From NCBI GenBank assembly GCA_021324825.1, contig JAJPII010000035.1, forward strand, positions 1-64,000: a stretch of DNA of 64,000 nucleotides, in the 5' to 3' direction. Made by a program: the position numbers and the translations under genes. Below, in pieces: positions 18,510 through 26,451 of the stretch. Positions within the stretch are counted from its first letter, which is position 1. Every line of letters begins with the position of its first letter. The stretch is from Spartobacteria bacterium. GTDB lineage: Bacteria; Verrucomicrobiota; Verrucomicrobiia; Chthoniobacterales; Chthoniobacteraceae. The notes under the pieces are model-generated. The model was not told where the DNA came from and ran no database searches. It saw only the letters and a program-made list of their open reading frames with translations.

Positions 18510-20513
18510 ATGGCGCGGCTCTACACCCTGAAGCCCCATCCCGGCGCGCAGCGGCCGGGGAGGGATTACGCGGCGGAACTCAACCCGCAGCAGCACGCGG
18601 CGGTCACCGCTCCGCCCGGGCCGGCGCTCGTCATCGCGGGGGCGGGGAGCGGCAAGACGCGGACGCTCATTTACCGGGTCGCGTATCTGCTGGAGAACGG
18701 CATCGCGGCGGACGAGATACTCCTCGTCACCTTCACGAACAAGGCCGCGCGCGAAATGCTCGACCGCGTCTCCTCACTCCTGCCGAACGACACCGCGGGC
18801 ATCTGGGGCGGCACGTTTCATTCGATAGGAAACCGGTTGCTTCGGCGCCACGCCGTCGCCGCGGGATTCCAGAACGGCTTTTCGATCATGGATCGCGAAG
18901 ACCAGCAGGATATGCTCGACGCCGTCGTCGCCGCCGCGGGCATCGACCCGAAGGAAGCGCGCTTCCCGAAGGGCGAGGTGCTCGCGGACTTGTTCAGCTT
19001 CGCCATCAACACCGGCCGGCCCGTCGGCAAGGTGCTCGAAGCGAAATACGACTACTTCCTGCCGCTGCTCGAAAAGATAGAGGATGTCCGCGCGCGGTAC
19101 GAAGCGAGGAAGAAATCCGCCAATTCGCTCGATTTCGACGACCTGCTGGAAAAGCCGCTCCGCCTTTTGCAAAACGACGCCTCCGTCGCGGAACTGTACC
19201 GGCGCAAGTTCCAATACATCCTGGTGGACGAATACCAGGACACAAACAAACTCCAGGCGGATTTCATCGACTCGCTGGCCGCGCATCACAAGAACGTCAT
19301 GGTCGTCGGCGACGACGCGCAATCGATCTATTCGTGGCGGGGGGCCAATTTCAAAAACATCCTCGATTTTCCGCGGCGCTATCCGCAAGCGCAGGTTTAC
19401 AAGATCGAGACCAACTACCGGAGCGTCCCTGAAGTCCTGGCCGTGGCCAACGCCGCGATCTCCCCGAACATCCACCAGTTCCGCAAGGAGCTTCAGCCGC
19501 ACCGGGCCGCGTCCGAATTGAAACCGGGCCTCGTGCCGTTGCCGGATTCCAATCAACAGGCGCAATTCGTCGCGCAGCGCATCCTCGAATTGAGGGACGA
19601 GGGATGCGATCTAGATGAAATCGCCGTCCTGTATCGCGCGCATTACCACTCGATGGAGTTGCAAATGGAACTCACGCGCCACGGCATCCCGTTCCAGATC
19701 ACCAGCGGGTTGCGCTTCTTCGAGCAGACGCATGTGAAGGACGCCGCCGCGTTTTTGAAGTTCGCCGTCAATCCGCGCGATGAAGTGGCCTTGAAGAGAG
19801 TCGCGCGCCTCCTGCCGGGAATCGGCGCGCGCACGGCGGAACAAATGTGGAGCCAGGTGAGCGGGGCGGGGGACGCGCCGGTCGAGTCGTTCGAGAAATT
19901 CCTGGCGCCCGTGCGCGTCGGCGCGAAGAGCCAGAAGGCGTGGCGGCAGCTTATCCACACCTTTGAAGAGATCGCGCCCGGCGGCAAGCCGAATCCTCCC
20001 GCGGAGATGCTCGCGGTCGTGCTCGAAGCCGTCTATGACGATTACCTGCGGACGAAATTCCCGAACTACGAAGCGCGGCGCGAGGACCTCAGGACGCTGA
20101 CCGATTACGCCCGGCAATACGAAGACGCGCATCTTTTTCTCGACCAGCTTGCGCTCGTGAGCGGCCTGGAAACGGAGACCGAACTCGGCGGCGCCGAAGC
20201 GGAAACCGAGATGACGACCCTCTCCTCCGTGCACCAGGCGAAGGGTCTGGAGTGGAAGGTGGTCTTCGTGATCTGGATGGCGGACGGCATGTTCCCGAGC
20301 GCCCGCTCGCTCGAATCCGAGGACGCCATCGAAGAGGAGCGCCGTCTTTTCTACGTCGCCGTGACGCGCGCGAAGGATGAGCTTTACCTGACGTATCCGA
20401 TACTCCGTTTCGGAGCGGGTTACGGGGACATGTTGCAGCGCCCCTCGCGATTTCTCGCGGACATTCCGAAGGAGTTGCTGGAAGAATGGCAGATCAGCGG
20501 TTACCGTTATTAA
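18510..20513 (+). CDS. UvrD/PcrA-like superfamily 1 DNA helicase
   Basis: A 667-residue SF1A helicase. Motif I is GAGSGKT at residues 44-50, followed by Ia VTFTNKAAREM, motif II VDEYQDTN near 239, motif III GDDAQSIYSWRGA, motif IV TNYRS, motif V SSVHQAKGLEW and motif VI RRLFYVAVTRAKD. It should unwind DNA 3' to 5' using ATP in repair or in displacing RecA and RNA polymerase. Its length is slightly below UvrD (about 720), and the C-terminal RNA-polymerase-binding Tudor-like part is reduced. It starts three bases after livF and its TAA is followed at once by the next ATG, so it is read as part of the same transcript although unrelated in function. Confidence 0.9.
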   Translation: MARLYTLKPHPGAQRPGRDYAAELNPQQHAAVTAPPGPALVIAGAGSGKTRTLIYRVAYLLENGIAADEILLVTFTNKAAREMLDRVSSLLPNDTAGIWGGTFHSIGNRLLRRHAVAAGFQNGFSIMDREDQQDMLDAVVAAAGIDPKEARFPKGEVLADLFSFAINTGRPVGKVLEAKYDYFLPLLEKIEDVRARYEARKKSANSLDFDDLLEKPLRLLQNDASVAELYRRKFQYILVDEYQDTNKLQADFIDSLAAHHKNVMVVGDDAQSIYSWRGANFKNILDFPRRYPQAQVYKIETNYRSVPEVLAVANAAISPNIHQFRKELQPHRAASELKPGLVPLPDSNQQAQFVAQRILELRDEGCDLDEIAVLYRAHYHSMELQMELTRHGIPFQITSGLRFFEQTHVKDAAAFLKFAVNPRDEVALKRVARLLPGIGARTAEQMWSQVSGAGDAPVESFEKFLAPVRVGAKSQKAWRQLIHTFEEIAPGGKPNPPAEMLAVVLEAVYDDYLRTKFPNYEARREDLRTLTDYARQYEDAHLFLDQLALVSGLETETELGGAEAETEMTTLSSVHQAKGLEWKVVFVIWMADGMFPSARSLESEDAIEEERRLFYVAVTRAKDELYLTYPILRFGAGYGDMLQRPSRFLADIPKELLEEWQISGYRY

Positions 20514-21581
20514 ATGAAGCATATCCTCCTTCTCGTCCTGTTCTGCGCGCTGAGCGCCTTTGCGGAGGAGAAATCCGCGGTTGCCGCGGTTGATAAGGGC
20601 CTGGACTTTTTACGAAAGCGGCAAAAGCCGGACGGCTCCTGGTCTTCCGCCGATTACCCGGCTCTCACGGCGCTGCCGTTGCGGGCGTTCTTGCATTCGA
20701 AGGGGTGTCATCCCGACGACGCCTTTATTCAAAAGGGTCTCGCCTATATCGCGAGTTGCGTCCATCCCGACGGCGGCATCTATAGAAAAAACGAGTTGAT
20801 CAACTACAACACCGCCGTTTGCATCATGGCGCTGGCGGATGCGAACGACCCGAAGTACGCGGATATCGTCAGGGCCGGGCGCAAGCACATCATCGGCGAG
20901 CAGCAGCTTCCCGGGAAGGACAACCCGCTCGACGGCGGCATCGGTTACGGCGATGACGATCCGCACTCCGATCTCTCCAACATGGAGTTCGCCCTCGAGG
21001 CGCTCGCGTCCACGCGGCGATACAGCGATGTCTCGGAAAAGACGAAGGGCCTCGACTACCGGGCGGCCATCGGCTTCATCCAGCGCTGCCAGAATCTCCC
21101 CGAAGTGAACAAGGAGAAGTGGGCGAGCGACGATCCCAAAAACAAAGGCGGCTTCATCTACTACCCGGGTTTCAGCGAAGCGGGCAAGATGGACCTCGGC
21201 GGCGGCAAAACCGCCCTGCGCTCCTATGGCAGCATGAGCTACGACGGCCTTCTCAGCTACATCTACGCGGACGTGAAGAAGGACGACCCGCGCGTGCAGG
21301 CGGTCATCGACTGGCTGCAAAAGAACTACACGCTGGAGGAAAACCCCGGCCTGGGGCCGCAGGGGCGCTTCTACTACTATCACACGCTCACGAAGGCGCT
21401 CTCGACGACCGGCGTCGACAAACTCGGCCCCGCGGACTGGAAGGCCGACCTCACGAAGGAACTTCTAAAGCTCCAGAGGCCCGACGGTTCCTGGGCCAAT
21501 AGCAACGGGCGTTGGTTCGAGAAAGACCCCGCCCTCGTCACGTCTTATTGCGTTCTGGCGCTGGACATGATTGCGAAGTGA
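20514..21581 (+). CDS. Exported terpene-cyclase / prenyltransferase-fold repeat protein
   Basis: A 355-residue protein with a signal peptide (residues 1-17, MKHILLLVLFCALSAFA). It is followed by alpha-alpha toroid repeats with the QxxDGSW type motif: RQKPDGSWSS near 36, VHPDGGIYR near 87, DGGIGYGDDDPH near 142 and LQRPDGSWAN near 330. These motifs are shared by squalene-hopene cyclases and prenyltransferase beta subunits. The protein is too short for a cyclase and lacks the DXDD catalytic motif, so it is a periplasmic repeat protein of unknown function; related proteins are common in Planctomycetes and Verrucomicrobia. The ATG follows the helicase TAA without a gap. The 3' end overlaps znuB by 44 bases, tail to tail. 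Confidence 0.75.
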   Translation: MKHILLLVLFCALSAFAEEKSAVAAVDKGLDFLRKRQKPDGSWSSADYPALTALPLRAFLHSKGCHPDDAFIQKGLAYIASCVHPDGGIYRKNELINYNTAVCIMALADANDPKYADIVRAGRKHIIGEQQLPGKDNPLDGGIGYGDDDPHSDLSNMEFALEALASTRRYSDVSEKTKGLDYRAAIGFIQRCQNLPEVNKEKWASDDPKNKGGFIYYPGFSEAGKMDLGGGKTALRSYGSMSYDGLLSYIYADVKKDDPRVQAVIDWLQKNYTLEENPGLGPQGRFYYYHTLTKALSTTGVDKLGPADWKADLTKELLKLQRPDGSWANSNGRWFEKDPALVTSYCVLALDMIAK

Positions 21582-22467
21582 CCGTGCATTTCCAGCGCGC
21601 GAGCGATTGCTCATGAAGGTGCCGCCGCCGGATGTGCCGCGTCAGCACGCCGTAGCGCGGGCTGAATAGATAAGCCGCGCAAAACGCGAAGCCGAGCGCC
21701 AGGACAATGCACGCTCCGGAAGGAAGATTCAGTTCGTAGGAAATGAACAGGCCGATGGAAGAGCCGGCCATTCCAAGGATGCCGCCTCCCCAGAAAAGCG
21801 CCGCGAAGGAATCGGAGAAGAGATAGACAGTCGCCGCGGGCGCCGTGAGCAGGCCAAGCGCGAGCACGACGCCGACCGCCTGGAGGGAGGAGATCATCGA
21901 GAGGACGAGCATGGAGAGGAGCAGATAGTTCAACGCGCCGACGTGGACGCCCTGGCTCGCGGCGACCGTGGAATCGAACAAGGTCAGGAGCAGCGGCCGT
22001 TGCAGGATGACCAGCAGCGGAAGGATGACGGCGCTGATCCCGAAGATGATCCACAAGTCGCCATTGGCGAGGCCGAGGATGTTGCCGAAAAGATAATGGT
22101 GCAACTCGACGCGAACTTTCGAGAAGCTCAGGAGGACGATGCCCGCGGAAAAGGCGACGGTGTAGAGAATGCCGAGCGACGTATCCTCCTTCACGCGCGA
22201 GCTGCGCGAGATGATCTCCGCGCCAAGCGCGACCAGCAGAGCCGCGACGAGCGCGCCGAAAAAGAGGCTGCTCGGGGTCAGCCCGAAAAGCATGATCCCG
22301 ATGGCGAGGCCCGGGAGCAGCGAATGCGAGAGGGCGTCGGCCATAAGCGCCAGCCTCCGCAGCACGATGAACGCGCTGAGGCAGCCGTTGGTAAAGCCGA
22401 TGAGGACGCACCCGAAGAGCGCGCGCTGCATGAATTCGTGCCGGAACGGTTCAGTGAGCCACGTCAT
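21538..22467 (-). CDS. znuB: Zinc/manganese ABC transporter permease ZnuB
   Basis: A 309-residue ABC-3 family permease with eight or nine membrane helices, including LRRLALMADALSHSLLPG and DSTVAASQGVHVGALNYLLL, which are diagnostic for ZnuB/MntB. It forms the inner-membrane channel for Zn2+ (or Mn2+). The last 30 residues after the final helix are hydrophilic and rich in His, Arg and Lys (RHIRRRHLHEQ) and overlap the convergent gene. Gene order and the zinc-type binding protein make zinc the likelier cargo. Confidence 0.92.
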   Translation of the reverse strand: MTWLTEPFRHEFMQRALFGCVLIGFTNGCLSAFIVLRRLALMADALSHSLLPGLAIGIMLFGLTPSSLFFGALVAALLVALGAEIISRSSRVKEDTSLGILYTVAFSAGIVLLSFSKVRVELHHYLFGNILGLANGDLWIIFGISAVILPLLVILQRPLLLTLFDSTVAASQGVHVGALNYLLLSMLVLSMISSLQAVGVVLALGLLTAPAATVYLFSDSFAALFWGGGILGMAGSSIGLFISYELNLPSGACIVLALGFAFCAAYLFSPRYGVLTRHIRRRHLHEQSLARWKCTVTSQSCPAPERNKT

Positions 22468-22469
22468 GG

Positions 22470-23201
22470 TTAAGCGCCCGAGAATATCTCGGTGTCAAAA
22501 GTCGCTGCGATGTTCGCCTCGGTGAAGACATCTTTCGTTTCGCCGAACGCGATCAGTTCGCCGTTCAGGAACAGGGCGTGATCGAACATTTCAGGCACGC
22601 TCTTCAGGTCGTGGTGCGAGGCGATGATGAGGTTTTCCCTGCCCGCAAGCTCGCGGAGCGTCCGGCCGAGCGATTCCTGGGAGCTTTTGTCGAGGCCCGC
22701 GAACGGTTCATCGAGCAGAAAAACATGCGCGTCCTGCGCGAGGGCGCGGGCGAGAAAAGCGCGCTGCTGCTGGCCTCCAGAAAGCGCGCTGATCTGCCGC
22801 CCGGCGAGATCCTGGAGGCGCATCCTCTCCAGCGCGGCGTCAACGCGGGCGTCATCCTCCTTTCGGAAAAAGCGCCACATCCCCAGCCGGAGATAACACC
22901 CCGTCTCCACCATGCCGCGCACGGTGATTGGAAAATCCCAGTCGATGGCGCTCCGCTGCGGCAGGTAGGCGATATCGGCGGCGCTCTTGCGCATGGCGCC
23001 GGAGTGAAACGTGACGGAACCGGTCTCGGGCGGGACGATGCCGACGATGGCCTTCAACAGCGTGGACTTGCCCGCGCCGTTCGGCCCGAGCAGCGCGACG
23101 CAGCTTCCGCACTCCACCTCGGCGGTGACGTGATGAATGGCCGGCGCCCGGTGGTAGGAGACCGTGAGGTCTTTTATTTCAAGGCGGTGATGGGCGCTCA
23201 T
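22470..23201 (-). CDS. znuC: Zinc/manganese ABC transporter ATPase ZnuC
   Basis: A 243-residue ABC ATPase of the metal-import family. Walker A is LLGPNGAGKST (near 34), Q-loop AYLPQRSAIDWDFPI is the typical MntA/ZnuC form, the signature is LSGGQQQRAF and Walker B is VFLLDEPFAGLD. It drives zinc import through ZnuB. The ATG overlaps the stop of the upstream small gene and znuB follows after two bases, so translation is likely coupled. Confidence 0.93.
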   Translation of the reverse strand: MSAHHRLEIKDLTVSYHRAPAIHHVTAEVECGSCVALLGPNGAGKSTLLKAIVGIVPPETGSVTFHSGAMRKSAADIAYLPQRSAIDWDFPITVRGMVETGCYLRLGMWRFFRKEDDARVDAALERMRLQDLAGRQISALSGGQQQRAFLARALAQDAHVFLLDEPFAGLDKSSQESLGRTLRELAGRENLIIASHHDLKSVPEMFDHALFLNGELIAFGETKDVFTEANIAATFDTEIFSGA

Positions 23202-23614
23202 GGGAAGGTCAGCACGTCATCGACTTTCTTCTCGCCCCAGAGCGTTTTTTCCGACGCGGCGTCGTTCGCCGGAGTCACTGCCAGCTTCACGGCTTCGCGC
23301 GCCGAGTCGCCGGGCCAGGCCACCGTCACATGCAAATCGACGCCTTCCTTTGGAAACACCATCGGCGCGTCGCGGCTGACGAGCTTTTCGGACGCATCGC
23401 CTTTCCAAAGAACCTTGCCGAGATTCGATATCTCGAAGGAAAAGGGGGCGCGGCTCGATTCCAGTTCCATGTGGACCGGAACCGCCGCGTCCTTCGAGGA
23501 AACCGCCGCCGCGACCGCGGGCGCCGGGGCGCTGGTCAGCCGGCGCAACGGGACGGCCATCAACGCAAGAAGCGCGAGAATGACGGCTGCTCCTATAAGT
23601 GGCGATCCCCGCAT
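23198..23614 (-). CDS. Small membrane-anchored protein in the zinc uptake operon, function unknown
   Basis: A 138-residue protein with one N-terminal membrane helix or uncleaved signal (residues 5-22, LIGAAVILALLALMAVPL). A low-complexity Ala/Pro linker follows, then a beta-rich domain of about 90 residues with VPVHMELESSRAPFSFEI and VDLHVTVAWPGD. It lies between znuA (five bases away) and znuC (four-base overlap), so it is expressed with the transporter. It has no histidine-rich or cysteine motif and I do not recognise the domain; an Ig-like periplasmic domain is a guess. A role in holding ZnuA near the permease is possible but unsupported. Confidence 0.7.
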   Translation of the reverse strand: MRGSPLIGAAVILALLALMAVPLRRLTSAPAPAVAAAVSSKDAAVPVHMELESSRAPFSFEISNLGKVLWKGDASEKLVSRDAPMVFPKEGVDLHVTVAWPGDSAREAVKLAVTPANDAASEKTLWGEKKVDDVLTFP

Positions 23615-23619
23615 GCTTT

Positions 23620-24489
23620 CTATTTCAGCGCGTCCACGATGGTCGTGACGTTGTGCCGCATCATCCCGTCATAGGTGGCCGCGTCGCCTTCGCCAAGCCC
23701 GTCGGCGTAAAGCGTGCCGCCTATCACCGCGCCCGACTCGCGCGTGATCGCCTTCGCGACCTTGGGGTTTTCAATGCTCTCGAAGAAGACCGCTTTTACA
23801 CGCTGGGTCTTGATGGCGTCGATGATGTCGGAGACCCTCTTGTTGGAAGGCTCGTCCTCGGTGCTCACGCCCTCGATCCCGTAGATCGTGAATCCATGGT
23901 CTTTGGCGAAATACTGGAAGGCGTCGTGCGATGTCACCAGCTTGCGTTTGTCGCGCGGAAGCTCCGCGATCTTCGCTCTGATCCACTTCTTCAGGCCGTC
24001 GAGTTCGGCGAGATACGCGTCCGCGTTCTTCGTGAAGTAATCCTTGTCCGCGGGGCTGATCGTGACGAGTTCATCCCGCACGATCTTGGCCGCGCGCTCC
24101 ATGTTATCCACGCTGTGCCACCAGTGCGGGTCCTCGATCATGCCCCGGTTCTCATCCTCGGCCTTCATCCGCAGGGAAGGGAACTTGTCGCCCACCTGCA
24201 CCAGATCGGCCTTTGCATTCGCGCTCTCCCTCAGCTTGGTGAGATACCCTTCCATGTGTTTGCCCGTGGCGAGCACGAGCCGGGCTTTTTCCAACTGATC
24301 CAGGTCCGAAGGCTTCGGCTCGAAGGCGTGCGGGTCGACGCCGGGTTTTACAAGGCCGATGACATCGACCCTGCCGCCGCCGACCTTGTTCGCGATCTCG
24401 GTCGTTATGGTCGAGAGGGAAGCGACCTTTATTTTGTCGGCGGCATGAAGGCTGGCCGCGGCCAGGAGAAGAAGGAGCAAGGATTTCAT
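23620..24489 (-). CDS. znuA: Periplasmic zinc-binding protein ZnuA
   Basis: A 289-residue cluster A-I binding protein with a signal peptide (MKSLLLLLLAAASLHA). Metal-ligand histidines are in the expected places: DPHAF (H54), DPHWWHS (H122) and TSHDAFQYF (H188), with a fourth acidic ligand in the C-terminal lobe. It lacks the long His/Asp-rich loop of E. coli ZnuA. Manganese-binding relatives cannot be wholly excluded, but the Fur/TonB context favours zinc. ATG at 24489 fits the signal peptide; an upstream open frame adds 13 codons without a plausible start. An inverted-repeat operator lies 31 bases upstream. Confidence 0.9.
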   Translation of the reverse strand: MKSLLLLLLAAASLHAADKIKVASLSTITTEIANKVGGGRVDVIGLVKPGVDPHAFEPKPSDLDQLEKARLVLATGKHMEGYLTKLRESANAKADLVQVGDKFPSLRMKAEDENRGMIEDPHWWHSVDNMERAAKIVRDELVTISPADKDYFTKNADAYLAELDGLKKWIRAKIAELPRDKRKLVTSHDAFQYFAKDHGFTIYGIEGVSTEDEPSNKRVSDIIDAIKTQRVKAVFFESIENPKVAKAITRESGAVIGGTLYADGLGEGDAATYDGMMRHNVTTIVDALK

Positions 24490-24519
24490 CCCGGACGGAT
24501 AACACCGCTTTTTAACAAA

Positions 24520-24534
24520 TGCAACCAATTTGCG
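24520..24534. promoter_or_regulatory. Putative Zur operator upstream of znuA (TGCAA-N5-TTGCG)
   Basis: The 15-bp sequence TGCAACCAATTTGCG has the arms TGCAA and TTGCG spaced by five bases, one base from a perfect inverted repeat. It shares 12 of 15 bases with the first site of the receptor promoter (30696-30710). It lies exactly between the stop codon of the P-type ATPase gene and the znuA start, where a repressor would control znuA-X-znuC-znuB. Assignment to Zur is inference. Confidence 0.6.
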
Positions 24535-26451
24535 TTAGCCTTCAAAACGGAGGAGGCGCGCGCTGTTGAAGATGACGAAGAACGCGCCGAATTCGTGAAT
24601 GAACGCCGCGCAGATCGGGCTGATGAACCCGAGGCCCGAGAGCGCGACGGCGGCGCCGATGAACGCGAAGCCGCAGAGCATGTTCTGGTTGATGATGCGG
24701 AGCGTCTTGTCCGAAAGCGCGAGGAAATGCGGGATGCGGCTGAGATCGCTCGCCATGAGGGCGATATCCGCGGTCTGGATCGCCACGTCGCTGCCGAGCG
24801 CTCCCATCGCCACGCTGAGGTCCCCCGCCGCGAGCGCCGGCGCGTCGTTCACGCCGTCGCCGACCACGATGACCTTGCGCCCCGCGCTCTTCAGGCCGCG
24901 GACGGCTTCGAGCTTCTGTTCGGGCAGACATTCGGCCCGGAATTCCGTGAAGCCGATGCCGCGCGCGATGGTCTCCGCCACTCCCTGGCGGTCGCCCGTC
25001 AGCATGATGCAGCGGTCGATCCCCAGCTCGCGCAACGAGCCGCCTATCGTCCTGCTCTCGGAGCGGATCGTGTCGGCAAAATAGATGCTGCCCGCGAGGA
25101 CGCCGTCCACCGCGACATGCAGCGCGCTGAGTTCCGCGAAGGCTTCTTCGCGCAGCGGCACATGCCGCTCTTGCAGCCACGCCGCGCGCCCGACCAGCGC
25201 CTCGCGCCCTCCGATCCTGCCTGCGAGGCCGCGCCCGTGCATCTCCTGCACGTCGACGGCGGCGGGAGGCCGCAGCCCGCGCTCTTCCGCCGCGCGCACC
25301 ACGGCCCTGGCCACGGGATGCGTGGAGTGGCTTTCGAGGGCGGCCGCGAGCGCCAGAATTTCATCTTCCGGCATTCCGTTGTGGGAATGCACCCCGGCGG
25401 TTTTCAATTCGCCCGTGGTCAGCGTGCCCGTCTTGTCGAAGACGACGGTGTCGAGGCCGTTGGCGACCTCGAAGAAGCGGACGCTCTTTACCAGGATGCC
25501 CATGCGCGAGGCGGCGGCGAGCGCGGCGACCATCGCCGACGGCCCCGCGAGCACAAACGTGCAGGGGATGCTGACGACGATGACGGAAATGGCGCGCCGC
25601 ACGTCGCGCGTGAAGAAGAGGACGAACCCGGCGATGAGGAGGATGAGCGGCATGTAATACCGCGCGTATTCTTCCGTGAGGCGAACGATGGGCGCGCGCG
25701 TTCCCCGCGCTTCCTCGACGATCTCTTTCACCCGGCCCAGCACGGTATGCGAGCCGGTCTTCGTGACTTCGACCTCGAGGGAGCCGGTGAGGTTCGACGT
25801 GCCCGCGAAGACCGCCGCGCCGGCGCCGGCTTCCGCGGGGAGCGATTCCCCCGTGATGCTCGATTGATTGACGGTGGAGAATCCCGACACGACGCGCCCG
25901 TCGGCGGGCATGGTGTCGCCGGGCCGGACGCGAACCACGTCCCCTTCCTCCAGCGATTCGGCGTCGATCTCTTCCTCGCGCCCGTCCTTGACGCGGCGCG
26001 CGCGGACGCGCGACAGCTTGAGAAGGCTGTTGATGGCTTCGTTCGTCCCGAGCAGGCTCCTGTCTTCCAGGATGTGCCCCACCAGGAGGATGATGGCGAC
26101 AACGCCCGCCGTGACGTACCGCCCGCTAACGAAGCAAGCCAGCACCGCGAGGGTGATGAATTGGTTCATGTAAAACTCGGTGTTTTCCGATCTGGCCCGG
26201 AGGCCTTTCACCGCGTCGCGAAGTATCGGCACGGCGCTCACGACCGCGCCGATCATTCCCCAAAAGACGGCTAGGTCGTTCTGGCCGGGACGCGCCCAGC
26301 GCAGCACGCCGCTCAGGATGAGGCAGAGAAGCCCGCAGAGGACAAACGCCAGGCGGATTTTCAGTCCCGCCTCTGTTTCATCGTGGTGGTCGCAGCAGGC
26401 GTGCCGCTCGCCGCCGGGATGATGGTGGTGGTGGTGTGTTTCCTCAGTCAT
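24535..26451 (-). CDS. P1B-type heavy-metal transporting ATPase with His-rich N-terminus
   Basis: A 638-residue P-type ATPase. The actuator motif TGES is at 200-203, the phosphorylation site DKTGT has D339, and GDGVND is at 531-536. Two N-terminal membrane helix pairs precede the core as in P1B pumps. There is no HMA domain; residues 6-11 are six histidines, followed by HACCDHHDE. The metal-binding membrane helix has IPCTF at 295-299 where P1B pumps have CPC, SPC or similar, and the last helices contain HEFGAFFVIFN at about 619-629, nearest the HEG[GS]T of P1B-4 pumps. The metal and direction are therefore uncertain; zinc, cobalt or iron are possible. The ATG overlaps the third SPFH gene by eight bases. 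Confidence 0.88.
   Translation of the reverse strand: MTEETHHHHHHPGGERHACCDHHDETEAGLKIRLAFVLCGLLCLILSGVLRWARPGQNDLAVFWGMIGAVVSAVPILRDAVKGLRARSENTEFYMNQFITLAVLACFVSGRYVTAGVVAIILLVGHILEDRSLLGTNEAINSLLKLSRVRARRVKDGREEEIDAESLEEGDVVRVRPGDTMPADGRVVSGFSTVNQSSITGESLPAEAGAGAAVFAGTSNLTGSLEVEVTKTGSHTVLGRVKEIVEEARGTRAPIVRLTEEYARYYMPLILLIAGFVLFFTRDVRRAISVIVVSIPCTFVLAGPSAMVAALAAASRMGILVKSVRFFEVANGLDTVVFDKTGTLTTGELKTAGVHSHNGMPEDEILALAAALESHSTHPVARAVVRAAEERGLRPPAAVDVQEMHGRGLAGRIGGREALVGRAAWLQERHVPLREEAFAELSALHVAVDGVLAGSIYFADTIRSESRTIGGSLRELGIDRCIMLTGDRQGVAETIARGIGFTEFRAECLPEQKLEAVRGLKSAGRKVIVVGDGVNDAPALAAGDLSVAMGALGSDVAIQTADIALMASDLSRIPHFLALSDKTLRIINQNMLCGFAFIGAAVALSGLGFISPICAAFIHEFGAFFVIFNSARLLRFEG

Noticed and set aside
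23599-26274. An 891-codon open frame on the plus strand
   Set aside because: It is antisense to znuA and the P-type ATPase gene, both with complete motifs; composition is typical of a shadow frame.
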